Notes: generated by a model from the sequence alone, not told the origin. A stretch of DNA of 64,000 nt from Xenopus tropicalis (GCF_000004195.4 NC_030680.2:4391437-4455436); one strand, 5' to 3'. Positions 12,865 through 24,226 are shown, numbered from the stretch's first letter. A program made the numbers and translations.

Positions 12865-13364
12865 GTGAGTGCCGCCGGTTCTGCGCTGGCCTATACGGTA
12901 CCTTTCTCTACCGCACCCTGTGATTGGCTCATAGATAAGTTTGGCAGTTTCAATTGGACCCCTGGTAGCCCCCCTTGCCCACAGTGTCGTAGGTACAAAG
13001 CTGGTACTGGGGCGCTATACATTCATATTGGTATTTTCCCAATGGATATATGGTGATAACGGCTTTATTACATGGTTTGTTTATGTGACAGCATGCTGGC
13101 TCGGTGCTACAGCCGACTGACATTGTGACACTGAGATGTTGATTTAGGGCAGGGTGCCCTGGGTAGGGACTCTAGTCCGGCCCACTGTAACTTCTACAGG
13201 TATTCATGGTATAGATAGGGGTACTTATCTGAACCAGCTCATTGTGGCTTCTAGTCTGCAAATGGGGTACCAGAGCCCTGTGTGTATCTGTCCCTCCAGC
13301 CCCCACACGTCATGGCACCAAAGCACAAGTTGCAGAAAAAAATGTGTATTCACACATATGATAC
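12865..13364. other. nav2: Intron C-D, first part
   Basis: Unique sequence; nothing recognised. Confidence 0.5.
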
Positions 13365-13812
13365 TGTCTCCATCTTGCCCTACTGTCTCCATCTTGCCCT
13401 ACCGTCTCCATCTTGCCCTACTGTCTCCATCTTGCCCTACTGTCTCCATCTTGCCCTACTGTCTCCATCTTGTCCTACCGTCCCCATCTTGCCCTACCGT
13501 CTCCATCTTGCCCTACCGTCTCCATCTTGCCCTACTGTCTCCATCTTGCCCTACTGTCTCCATCTTGCCCTACTGTCTCCATCTTGCCCTACTGTCTCCA
13601 TCTTGCCCTACTGTCTCCATCTTGTCCTACTGTCTCCATCTTGCCCTACTGTCTCCATCTTGCCCTACTGTCTCCATCTTGCCCTACTGTCTCCATCTTG
13701 TCCTACTGTCTCCATCTTGCCCTACTGTCTCCATCTTGTCCTACTGTCTCCATCTTGCCCTACTGTCTCCATCTTGCCCTACTGTCTCCATCTTGTCCTA
13801 CTGTCTCCATCT
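13365..13812. repeat. 19-bp minisatellite
   Basis: About 23 copies of TACTGTCTCCATCTTGCCC with CCG/TCC variants. The 19-bp period makes all three + frames open with one 19-residue cycle; the apparent 161-221-codon ORFs are artefacts. Pyrimidine-rich in the sense direction. Confidence 0.96.
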
Positions 13813-14169
13813 CAGTTAGACTTTTCCAGGCTACAGTTGCCCCAGTCGGCTCCCTACAGACACAGTTCGGAAGGAATTGCCATTTAATTACAATATAATC
13901 AGTTAAGCAGTTGTACCTTGGGATGGAGGCCAATGGCCGAGGCGAGTGCATTAGGGGGAGGCAGGGCACGTAGGTTCCCATCTCATCACTCGCACTTTGC
14001 CGAACTGACAGCAGCACTTTATTTCCCTGGAGGCGACAGCAGCACCGCAGGATCAGATTAAGTCTTGTTCCACCCTGGCAAAGTCAATCAGTCAGCCGGG
14101 CGTCTCTCTGCGCCTCTGGGCCAGGCACCGGCGCCTCACTCACTGTCTCTATCAGGTGCTCCTCTCTGC
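13813..14169. other. nav2: Intron C-D, unique spacer
   Basis: No feature seen between the 19-bp and 51-bp arrays. Confidence 0.5.
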
Positions 14170-15832
14170 TGTCAGGCTATGAAAGGAATGTTATAGGGGC
14201 CTTAGATTGTAAGCTCACTGGGGCAGGGACTGATGGGAATGGGATAGGGACCTTAGATTGTAAGCTCACTGGGGCAGGGGCTGATGGGAATGGGATAGGG
14301 ACCTTAGATTGTAAGCTCACTGGGGCAGGGACTGATGGGAATGTGATGGGGACCTTAGATTGTAAGCTCACTGTGGCAGGGACTGATGGGAATGTGATAG
14401 GGACCTTAGATTGTAAGCTCACTGGGGCAGAGACTGATGGGAATGTGATAGGGACCTTAGATTGTAAGCTCACTGGGGCAGGGACTGATGGGAATGTGAT
14501 AGGGACCTTAGATTGTAAGCTCACTGGGGCAGGGACTGATGGGAATGGGATAGGGATCTTAGATTGTAAGCTCACTGGGGCAGGGGCTGATGGGAATGGG
14601 ATAGGGACCTTAGATTGTAAGCTCACTGGGGCAGGGACTGATGGGAATGTGATAGGGACCTTAGATTGTAAGCTCACTGGGGCAGAGACTGATGGGAATG
14701 TGATAGGGACCTTAGATTGTAAGCTCACTGGGGCAGGGGCTGATGGGAATATGATAGGGACCTTAGATTGTAAGCTCCACTGGGGCAGGGACTGATGGGA
14801 ATGGGATAGGGACCTTAGATTGTAAGCTCACTGGGGCAGGGACTGATGGGAATGTGATAGGGACCTTAGATTGTAAGCTCACTGGGGCAGGGGCTGATGG
14901 GAATGTGATAGGGACCTTAGATTGTAAGCTCACTGGGGCAGGGGCTGATGGGAATATGATAGGGACCTTAGATTGTAAGCTCCACTGGGGCAGGGACTGA
15001 TGGGAATGTGATAGGGACCTTAGATTGTAAGCTCACTGGGGCAGGGACTGATGGGAATGGGATAGGGACCTTAGATAGTAAGCTCACTGGGGCAGGGACT
15101 GATGGGAATGTGATAGGGACCTTAGATTGTAAGCTCACTGGGGCAGGGACTGATGGGAATGGGATAGGGACCTTAGATTGTAAGCTCACTGGGGCAGGGA
15201 CTGATGGGAATGGGATAGGGACCTTAGATTGTAAGCTCACTGGGGCAGGGACTGATGGGAATGGGATAGGGACCTTAGATTGTAAGCTCACTGGGGCAGG
15301 GACTGATGGGAATGTGATAGGGACCTTAGATTGTAAGCTCACTGGGGCAGGGACTGATGGGAATGGGATAGGGACCTTAGATTGTAAGCTCACTGGGGCA
15401 GGGACTGATGGGAATGTGATAGGGACCTTAGATTGTAAGCTCACTGGGGCAGGGACTGATGGGAATGGGATAGGGACCTTAGATTGTAAGCTCACTGGGG
15501 CAGGGACTGATGGGAATGGGATAGGGACCTTAGATTGTAAGCTCACTGGGGCAGGGACTGATGGGAATGGGATAGGGACCTTAGATTGTAAGCTCACTGG
15601 GGCAGGGACTGATGGGAATGGGATAGGGGCCTTAGATTGTAAGCTCACTGGGGCAGGGACTGATGGGAATGGGATAGGGGCCTTAGATTGTAAGCTCACT
15701 GGGGCAGGGACTGATGGGAATGGGATAGGGACCTTAGATTGTAAGCTCACTGGGGCAGGGACTGATGGGAATGTGATAGGGACCTTAGATTGTAAGCTCA
15801 GTGGGGCAGGGGCTGATGGGAATTCTATAGAT
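14170..15832. repeat. 51-bp minisatellite derived from an L2-type LINE tail
   Basis: About 32 units of 51 bp containing ATAGGGACCTTAGATTGTAA, GCTCACTGGGGCAGGGACTG and ATGGGAATG. The motif TAGATTGTAAGCTC...GGGCAGGGACTG is the recognisable 3' tail of L2-clade LINEs and related SINEs. Period 51 (3 x 17) gives long ORFs on both strands with a 17-residue cycle; not genes. Confidence 0.95.
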
Positions 15833-16309
15833 ATATAATACAGTCGTGGGTATGAAGGCTTTGCTGTACGGGTGGGACATACAAAGTGCAGGCAGTCGGA
15901 ACTCGCACATTCCTGTAGTCGGGGCCTAAGTAGTATTTAATGGAAGCCTCCCAAGCAGAAGGGGAACCAGGTTCCTATTAGAGAAACAGACAGACATAAT
16001 ATTTATTTCCTGCGCCGCGGGCAGAGCCGCCTTCCTCCCCATCCCCTCTGTAACGGCTCTGCTGATTGGCTGTGCGCGCCCCCTTTAATATGAATCAAAA
16101 AAAGCAAATGGACTTTCCACCTGTCGCCTCATTAAGTCAATTGGATTCAGCTGCAGCCTCTCTCCCCCCCCCCAGCACTGAATGTAATATTCCCTTTATT
16201 CTGCCCCTCGTAGCCAATCCCTGCTTCCCAGCATGCATCTCCGTGCCAATCAACCCAGGCAGAGCTTTCGCCTATGGGCTTCTGTATATTCACTAGTCAC
16301 TGGGCTCCC
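15833..16309. other. nav2: Intron C-D, unique spacer
   Basis: GC-rich unique sequence around 16005-16060; no exon recognised. Confidence 0.45.
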
Positions 16310-16555
16310 CGCCTCCCCTACCCGCTGCAGCCTGCACTGCTCTCTGTGCCGCCATGCAGTATCAGGCAATCAGCTTACAGGATTTATACACAGTGAGACT
16401 CACCTGTACGCTGCAGCCTGCACTGCTCTCTGTGCCGCCATGCAGTATCAGGCAATCAGCTTACAGGATTTATACACAGTGAGACTCACCTGTACGCTGC
16501 AGCCTGCACTGCTCTCTGTGCCGCCATGCAGTATCAGCCAATCAGGATTTATAGA
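16310..16555. repeat. 86-bp tandem repeat, about 2.5 copies
   Basis: CGCTGCAGCCTGCACTGCTC recurs at 16323, 16409 and 16495; the third copy is truncated after CAATCAG. Confidence 0.93.
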
Positions 16556-17155
16556 CAGAATAAAGAATTACAATAATTTCCCTCTGCAAATGAAAATGAA
16601 ACCCCAGGAACCTGAGCAAAGTCCACTAACGCCCAACCTGCCGCTGTCATGTCTGTTCCGACTGCATCTCCCTTGTCCCCGGGCAGGGGCCCCCAGCCTT
16701 GCCAGGTCTGTATATCACTCTGTGGCCCCACTATGTGCTGCCCCCTGTGTGTAGGGTTTTTAAAGGCAAAGTTGTTACTTTAATTTTAAAGCTACGGCAG
16801 CAGCAGAGCCCTCGTTATTGTAGGGGGAGCGTCTGATTGGTTGTTTCCGAATGCGTCGGTATAAATGCTTAATAATAATAATTCAGTAGCACATATTGGC
16901 AGGGGGTTATTCTGCCCCATAGCCATATTCATGTGTAGACTGATTGGGGGCTGCTTGTCAGTACAGCCGGTTCTGCCCCATCTATGTCCCCCGCGGCCCT
17001 GCAGTGATTGGCTGCTTGCTCAGCCTTACTGCCCATTCACATTGGAATGCAGCGTGTCTAATCCTTATATTGCTCCTCAGGGGGCAGGAGTCTCATACTG
17101 GTATTTTGCCCCCCCCAAGGATGGAGAAAATGCCTTTGTTTAACCCTAATATACT
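16556..17155. other. nav2: Intron C-D, unique spacer
   Basis: No gene or RNA seen. Confidence 0.45.
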
Positions 17156-17600
17156 ATTCCCTACCAAGAGAGGGGGAATGAGTGATTAATTGGGGGTGGG
17201 GAGGAAAGGGGATCTCACCATCAGCATGGGAAGGGGTTCCTTACTGTAAGGGCAGTCAGGTTATGGGATTCCCTACCCAGAGAGGGGGAATGAGTGATAC
17301 ATTGGGGGTGGGGGGGAAAGGGGATCTCACCATCAGCATATGAAGGGGTTCCTTACTGTAAGGATAGTCAGGTTATGGGGTTCCCTACCCAGAGAGGGGG
17401 AATGAGTGATTCATTGGGGGTGGGGAGGAAAGGGGATTTCACCATCAGCATAGGAAGGGGTTCCTTACTGTAAGGGCAGTCAGGTTATGGGATTCCCTAC
17501 CCAGAGAGGGGGGGGTGGGGGGGGAAAGGAGATCTCACCATCAGCATAGGAAGGGGTTCCTTACTGAAAGGGCAGTCAGGTTATGGGGTTCCCTACCAAC
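17156..17600. repeat. 112-bp tandem repeat, about 4 copies
   Basis: CTACCCAGAGAGGGGGAATG starts recur about 112 bp apart (17161, 17273, 17385); the last copy is shortened. Unrelated to the 112-bp unit of element C. Confidence 0.92.
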
Positions 17601-17959
17601 CCTTAATGCTCAGTAATTTACTGGAAGTTCCTAATTAATATTATTACAAACAGATTCGTTACCAGTGAAGGCAGACAGTCTATGTGGGAGACAAGGAGTT
17701 AAGTCACTGTGGGTCTAGACTGTGTGACAGCCGGGGGCGCTGTGCCAGGAGCAGGCAGTAGCAGCAGCAGGGATAGTGTGTAGGTGAGACTGTAATGCTG
17801 AGGCACTGAGTAAGGGGTTAACTTGGCCTTTAGCGCTGGCTGTCGGGTTATATAGTGATGCAGTGTATGGGGGGTCATTGCCCGAATGTCTCTCATTTCC
17901 TGAGGTTCAGTCTCTGCTATTTCTGCCCTGTCCCTTAAAGGGACGTCGGCTGCTTCCGT
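17601..17959. other. nav2: Intron C-D, unique spacer
   Basis: No feature seen. Confidence 0.45.
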
Positions 17960-18225
17960 CAGTGCCGGCACCCCAACCCTCTCTTACTGCCCCCCCGGGG
18001 GGGCTTTGTGCTGGCACCCCAGCCCTCTCTTACTGCCCCCCGGGGGGCTTTGTGAGCCCTTCCCGCTGCCCCCCTGGGGGGCTTTGTGCTGGCACCCCAA
18101 CCCTCTCTTACTGCCCCCCCGGGGGGGCTTTGTGCTGGCACCCCAGCCCTCTCTTACTGCCCCCCGGGGGGCTTTGTGAGCCCTTCCCGCTGCCCCCCTG
18201 GGGGGCTTTGTGCTGGCACCCCACC
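17960..18225. repeat. 124-bp higher-order repeat of about 40-bp GC-palindromic subunits
   Basis: Two copies (17967 and 18091) of a block of three related subunits, each with a C-run/G-run palindrome such as GCCCCCCCGGGGGGGC or GCCCCCCGGGGGGC next to TTTGTG. GC content is extreme. Confidence 0.9.
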
Positions 18226-18483
18226 CCAATCCCAGTCTGACCCGGGGTGAGAGACAGCTGATGTGGGGGGAGTCCTGCTCCAATCACAGGGCCAGACTGG
18301 CGGGGGTCGCAGAAGTCGCAATTTCTCAGACACACTGGGTTAATAATGGCCCCCTCAGGGTGCTGGCATACAACTCCCAGCATGCTTTTCTCCCCTTTGA
18401 TTGTATGTTTCAGAATGCAGGGAGTTGTAGTTGAGTAAGTAATAGGGACACAGATACTCACCTTCTGCCTTTGTACCTTACAG

Positions 18484-18712
18484 AGATCCGCAATGGGAAT
18501 CTGAAGGCCATACTCGGCCTCTTCTTCAGCCTCTCGCGCTACAAACAGCAACAGTCGCAGAAGCAGCCGCAGCAGTATCAGCCTGCACCCCAACTGTACC
18601 AGCCCCCCAGCACCCCCCATGCACAGCCCCACCCGGCCGCCCCCCTACAGTGCCAACAACCGCAGCAACCTCCCCACCCACAGACTAAAGCACAAGCAGA
18701 TATGCACTCCAG
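18484..18712 (+). CDS. nav2: nav2 exon D: end of CH domain and Gln/Pro-rich linker
   Basis: 229 nt. The first 24 codons (EIRNGNLKAILGLFFSLSRY) complete the CH domain. The rest is a low-complexity linker rich in Gln, Pro and His (for example KQPQQYQPAPQ and QQPQQPPHPQTKAQ), ending MHS plus two bases. The same NAV2 linker is compositionally biased but poorly conserved in length among vertebrates. The acceptor is GTACCTTACAG and the donor is CCAG|GTAGGT. The end of the exon (KAQADMHS) matches the conserved KAQAEMQS-like boundary of the family, supporting the donor choice. Confidence 0.95.
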
Positions 18713-18997
18713 GTAGGTGTCTCTTACTGCCCCGGCAGTCTATCTACCCCACCCGCATTGTCACTGTGTGTATGTTCTGGGGGGGCATTAGGGGAAAGTG
18801 ACCCGGAGCCACAGGGCTATGGGGAGAGTATTGGGCAGCAGGTGTCATAAGGCAAGAGGGTGTCAGTAGAATATGGGGGGGCAGTAGGATAAGATGGGGA
18901 CAGCCAGAGGTTTAGGGGGCTGCTGGGAGTTAGGGTAAGAGCAGCCATTGGCCATGTACTGTGTTACTTTATATAAATGTGTTTTTCCGTGATACCC

Positions 18998-19985
18998 CTG
19001 AAAGGTGCCCCTGTGTGATTGGGTGCCCTGTATGATTGGGTGCCCTGTATGATTGGGCACCTTGTGTGATTGGGGGCCCTTTGTGATTGGGCACCTTGTG
19101 TGATTGGGCACCTTGTGTGATTGGGTGCCCTGTATGATTGGGCACCTTGTGTGATTGGGTGCCCTGTGTGATTGGGTGCCCTGTATGATTGGGCACCTTG
19201 TGTGATTGGGTGCCCTGTGTGATTGGGTGCCCTGTATGATTGGGCACCTTGTGTGATTGGGTGCCCTGTGTGATTGGGTGCCCTGTATGATTGGGCACCT
19301 TGTGTGATTGGGGGCCCTTTGTGATTGGGCACCTTGCGTGATTGGGCACCTTGTGTGATTGGGCACCTTGTGTGATTGGGTGCCCTGTATGATTGGGCAC
19401 CTTGTGTGATTGGGGGCCCTTTGTGATTGGGCACCTTGCGTGATTGGGCACCTTGCGTGATTGGGCACCTTGTGTGATTGGGCACCTTGTGTGATTGGGC
19501 ACCTTGTGTGATTGGGTGCCCTGTATGATTGGGCACCTTTTGTGATTGGGGGTCCTGTGTGATTGGGCACCTTGTGTGATTGGGTGCCCTGTATGATTGG
19601 GCACCTTGTGTGATTGGGTGCCCTGTATGATTGGGCACCTTGTGTGATTGGGTGCCCTGTATGATTGGGCACCTTGTGTGATTGGGTGTCCTGTATGATT
19701 GGGCACCTTGTGTGATTGGGTGTCCTGTATGATTGGGCACCTTGTGTGATTGGGGGCCTTGTGTAATAGGGTGCCCTGTGTGATTGGCACCTTGTACTAT
19801 TGGGCGCCTTGTGTAATAGGGTGCCCTGTATGATTGGCACCTTGTACGATTGGGTGCCTTGTGTAATAGGGTGCCCTGTATGATTGGCACCTTGTACAAT
19901 TGGGCACCTTGTGTGATTGGGGGCCTTGTGTGATTGGCACCTTGTGTGATTGGGCGCCTTGTATGATTGGGCACCCTGTGTAAGT
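18998..19985. repeat. 17-bp minisatellite
   Basis: Nearly 60 copies of GATTGGGCACCTTGTGT with GTGCCCTGTAT variants; the last ~250 bp are more diverged. The period of 17 leaves all three minus frames open (273-336 codons) with one 17-residue cycle; artefacts. Confidence 0.96.
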
Positions 19986-20508
19986 GGGCAGTTTCCTGGG
20001 ATGCAGAATTTGGTGGGTGGGGCTAGACGTTACTGATACCCAGTCAGGTGATAGCGTTGCCCCTGCCCATCTGGGCACAGAAATGAAGGTTATGGGCTGC
20101 TGGGGGCAATAACATGTAGGGGCCACATTACCAGCAAGTGGTGCCCCAACCCGGATCTGCCCCACTCCAGCCGGCCGGGGCAGATTCCCATGACATCACA
20201 CAGCTCTGTCCTTTGTAGCCTTGAATAATAGTGCAATTAGCTAATTACCCCGAGGAACTCTCCAGTGTAACCCTAACCGGGGCTTTTATGTCTGTAAGGG
20301 AAAATCTCACACAAACGTCAACAGAGTTTTACTGGAACCGCAAATTCCTCCTTTTTATCTTTTCTGAAGCAAATTGTAAATAGGGATATTTCCCCAAAGG
20401 AAGGGGCTCGGTCTGCCCATGGGTGCCCTTAATAACGTCACTTATACCCCCCCCCCCCCCCAACATGGACTCTCTCTTCTGCCTGATATATACACTGCAC
20501 TATGAGCT
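19986..20508. other. nav2: Intron D-E, unique spacer
   Basis: No gene seen; poly-C at about 20447-20461. Confidence 0.5.
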
Positions 20509-21130
20509 GCTTGTGTGCCCAGAACATTCCTTCTCTGTATATTTGTATTTATACATATGGGTAGGGGGTGCCATAGTGTTTCCCTTAGACAGTACAGTAT
20601 GGGGGTACAGCTTATTGTGTGCCCAGAACATTCCTTCTCTGTATATTTGTATTTATACATATGGGTAGGGGGTGCCATAGTGTTTCCCTTAGACAGTACA
20701 GTATGGGGGGTACAGCTTATTGTGTGCCCAGAACATTCCTTCTCTGTATATTTGTATTTATACATATGGGTAGGGGGTGCCATAGTGTTTCCCTTAGACA
20801 GTACAGTATGGGGGTACAGCTTATTGTGTGCCCAGAACATTCCTTCTCTGTATATTTGTATTTATACATATGGGTAGGGGGTGCCATAGTGTTTCCCTTA
20901 GACAGTACAGTATGGGGGTACAGCTTATTGTGTGCCCAGAACATTCCTTCTCTGTATATTTGTATTTATACATATGGGTAGGAGGTGCCATAGTGTTTCC
21001 CTTAGACAGTACAGTATGGGGGTACAGCTTATTGTGTGCCCAGAACATTCCTTCTCTGTATATTTGTATTTATACATATGGGTAGGAGGTGCCATAGTGA
21101 TTCCCATAGACAGTACAGTATGGGGGTGGA
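20509..21130 (+). repeat. 104-bp satellite, locus 1
   Basis: About six copies of a 104-bp unit containing TGTGCCCAGAACATTCCTTC, TATATTTGTATTTATACATA, GGGTAGGGGGTGCCATAGTG and TTAGACAGTACAGTATGGGG. The same family recurs in the same orientation at 28352-30049, 47487-48112 and 61357-62150. Confidence 0.96.
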
Positions 21131-21537
21131 GCCATATTGTAGCTAATTAGAAATCCCAGTGCTGTACTAATGAGGTGGGCGTGCCAGTAGGTGAGCCCCA
21201 CCCTGCGGGAGATCCCAAGGGAATAAGTCTCATTTCCATCCCAGCATTCCTTCTTATTTGGCCGTTATAGACCTGTGTTTATTCAGCCCCACACTATTCT
21301 GTGCCAATCCCATAAGCTGCTGAATTTGCCCCTTTGCCCCTATATCTGTATGGATTGCTGATATATAGGGTGTAGTGTCTCCCCCCCCTCCTTGCTTGTG
21401 CCAGTTGGTATATTTCCCCCCCCCCCCCCCCCCCGGGCACTCAGTCCTCTCTCAGCCAATCACCTGTGTTCTTCTTTTTCACCTTTTCATCTCTGTTCAT
21501 AACTCTTACCCTTTCTCTTTCTCTCCCCCCCGTGCAG

Positions 21538-21606
21538 CTCATCTTCCAAAGGTCCATCTGACATCAAAATCCTCAGGTTCTCTCTGGGGCAGAGAAAGCA
21601 ATCTCG
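21538..21606 (+). CDS. nav2: nav2 exon E: 69-nt symmetric exon
   Basis: Encodes SSSSKGPSDIKILRFSLGQR then KQSR across the flanking split codons. It matches the SSxSKxxSxxKIxRFxLGQKK segment of NAV2. The acceptor is CCCCGTGCAG. The donor is TCTCG|GTTAGC, weak because +3 is T rather than A/G. Length is 69 nt, and both ends interrupt a codon after its second base. Skipping would therefore keep the frame, as expected of a cassette exon. A 31-bp minisatellite begins within about 5-10 nt of the donor. The donor is fixed by completing Arg (CG + A) with exon F. Confidence 0.92.
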
Positions 21607-22375
21607 GTTAGCCTGTGTGCCTGCTGGAACGCCTCCCCTGCCACTTCCTGTAGCGCTTTCCTTGCACACTGCCACTTCCTGTAGAGCTTTGCTTGCCCAC
21701 TGCCACTTCCTGTGTTGCTTTTCTTTCACACTGCCACTTCCTGTAGCGCTTTCCTTGCACACTGCCACTTCCTGTAGAGCTTTGCTTGCCCACTGCCACT
21801 TCCTGTGTTGCTTTTCTTGCACACTGCCACTTCCTGTAGAGCTTTGCTTGCACACTGCCACTTCCTGTAAAGGTTTTCTTGCCCACTGCCACTTCCTGTG
21901 TTGCTTTTCTTGCATACTGCCACTTCCTGTAGAGCTTTGCTTGCACACTGCCACTTCCTGTAAAGGTTTCCTTGCACACTGCCACTTCCTGTATTGCTTT
22001 TCTTGCACACTGCCTCTTCCTGTAGAGCTTTGCTTGCACACTGCCACTTCCTGTAGAGCTTTGCTTGCACACTGACACTTCCTGTAAAGGTTTCCTTGCC
22101 CACTGCCACTTCCTGTACTGCTTTGCTTGCACACTGCCACTTCCTGTAGAGCTTTGCTTGCACACTGCCACTTCCTGTATTGCTTTTCTTGCACACTGCC
22201 ACTTCCTGTAGAGCTTTGCTTGCACACTGCCACTTCCTGTATTGCTTTTCTTGCATACTGCCACTTCCTGTAGAGCTTTGCTTGCACACTGCCACTTCCT
22301 GTAAAGGTTTCCTTGTACACTGCCACTTCCTGTAGAGCTTTGCTTGTGCACTGCCACTTCCTGTAGTGCATGCCT
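21607..22375. repeat. 31-bp minisatellite adjoining exon E donor, ETS-motif bearing
   Basis: About 24 copies of a 31-bp unit containing CACACTGCCACTTCCTGTAG. Nearly every unit keeps CACTTCCTGT, whose complement ACAGGAAGTG fits the ETS-family consensus. Recognisable units begin within about 30 nt of the exon E splice donor. Open in all minus frames; the 189-297-codon ORFs are artefacts. Confidence 0.95.
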
Positions 22376-23589
22376 AGCACTTATACATACCTCCCTTCCA
22401 CTATAAAAAAAAGTCATTCTAAACCATGACCCAAGTCACCCAGTTACAACCTGCCGCTCCACCTGGCCTGCCGTAACCCCACCCATTTGCCAGTAAGCCC
22501 CGCCCTACACCCGTTGGTCGGCATGTGCTTTATGACTTTATGCTGTTTGTGTCGCACAGAATATTAACCAATGAGCTGTTTGCTGTGTTGCCCTGGGGTA
22601 ATTCCTATGCTTGGGAACAACACTGCCGGCAGACAGAGGCCATTTCTGAGCTGTGTTGGAACTACATCTCCCAGCATCCCTTCCCAAGCTGAGCTGGAGC
22701 AACTACACTGCCAGTCATTCCTATAGATTACACTGGTATTTCGCCCACTAATAACAATGGAGGTCAAAATGCTCTGTGTGCCGTAAACCTAAAAATGTAG
22801 CCAATCAGCCAGTCTGCTTTCCGGTTGTCAGGGTCACTGACCTTAGCAACCAGGTTGAAGTTTTCTGAATGACACATTTCCTCCCCTCCCTCCCTGTACA
22901 ATGGCTTTGCCCCAGTGCCGCAGCCCTCTGGGTATACTGGGCCCACGTGCCGGTACCAGAACAACTCAAGTACCATCTTGTCGGGCCGAGGGTAATGGCG
23001 CGGAGATGAAAGGCAGCGCCTCGGATTTTCCAGCCCTTTGAGCTGAGCACAGAGCAGATGTTCCTTGCAATTAGCACAAATACAGGTTAAAGCGCCTCTC
23101 CCCCCCGGGGCAAAATGGAACCAACGCGGATCTCCCCATCAATCGAGGTGCCCCTCCTACATCTGGCAAGGGACCAATCAGGGCTGGGCATCCCTCTCAT
23201 TGATTTATGGGCAGCGGTACAGCTGTATTACATGACACCAGCATGTCCCCCCCAGGGGCCCTTCTCCCCTCTGGCTCTAACATTATCCCAGGGTCCAACC
23301 TGTGATCCTCCTGTGAGTAACTGTGTGGGAAACGCAGGTGGGAGAGATCTCAGGCCCCCCCATAACCCTGGGAATTATTGCCCCTGAGATTCACACACAT
23401 TCACTTACAGTGTAACCCACCCCTGCACCCACCATTCATAACTTATCTCCCCATAGAGCCAAGGGAATATCCTTACATTTAATGTTTGGCCACTAGAGGG
23501 CACTGTTTTGCTGCAGTTCATTCATGCTATGATGAGGGATAAAGGGGAACTGCACCTAAAAAGGAATAGTACCAGGCATAGTATCTATT
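22376..23589. other. nav2: Intron E-F, unique portion
   Basis: No gene recognised. Contains a short TTAAAGG-like fragment near 23545. Confidence 0.45.
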
Positions 23590-24226
23590 ATTATTATTAT
23601 TAACATTTATTTATAAAGCGCCAACATATCCCACAGCGCTGTACAATAAGTGGGTTACATACATTGGGCATACAGAGTAACATATAAAGCAATCAGTAAC
23701 CGATACAGGAGGGGAAGGGAGCCCTGCCCAAAAGAGCTTACAATCTACAAGGAGTAACATATAAAGCAATCAGTAACCGATACAGGAGGGGAAGGGAGCC
23801 CTGCCCAAAAGAGCTTACACTCTACAAGGAGTAACATATAAAGCAATCAGTAACCGATACAGGAGGTGAAGGGAGCCCTGCCCCAAAGAGCTTACACTCT
23901 ACAAGGAGTAACATATAAAGCAATCAGTAACCGATACAGGAGGTGAAGGGAGCCCTGCCCAAAAGAGCTTACACTCTACAAGGAGTAACATATAAAGCAA
24001 TCAATAACCGATACAGGAGGGGAAGGGAGCCCTGCCCAAAAGAGCTTACACTCTACAAGGAGTAACATATAAAGCAATCAATAACCGATACAGGAGGGGA
24101 AGGGAGCCCTGCCCAAAAGAGCTTACACTCTACAAGGAGTAACATATAAAGCAATCAATAACCGATACAAGAGGGGAAGGGAGCCCTGCCCAAAAGAGCT
24201 TACAATCTACAAGGAGAAATGGTTGA
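23590..24226 (+). mobile_element. Interspersed element B with 77-bp internal tandem repeats
   Basis: Starts (TTA)n then ATTTATAAAGCGCCAACATA and AGCGCTGTACAATAAGTGGG. Then seven copies of a 77-bp unit (GAGTAACATATAAAGCAATC, GGGAGCCCTGCCCAAAAGAG) at about 23668-24220. The 6905-7092 copy has one such unit. Confidence 0.85.

Noticed and set aside
13154..13898. Three + strand ORFs of 161-221 codons rich in Ser, Cys, Leu
   Set aside because: Pure 19-bp tandem repeat; the frames are interchangeable because 19 is not divisible by three.
14177..15838. ORFs of 150-276 codons on both strands with 17-residue repeats
   Set aside because: 51-bp minisatellite from a LINE tail; perfectly repeated at DNA level with no codon-biased divergence.
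18863..19974. Minus-strand ORFs of 273-336 codons, repeat protein-like
   Set aside because: 17-bp minisatellite artefact.
21413..21434. Long homopolymer C and G runs (also near 5803, 9497, 20447, 38690 and others) as functional G-quadruplex elements
   Set aside because: Single homopolymer runs are common in this genome and prone to sequencing error; not enough to claim a feature.
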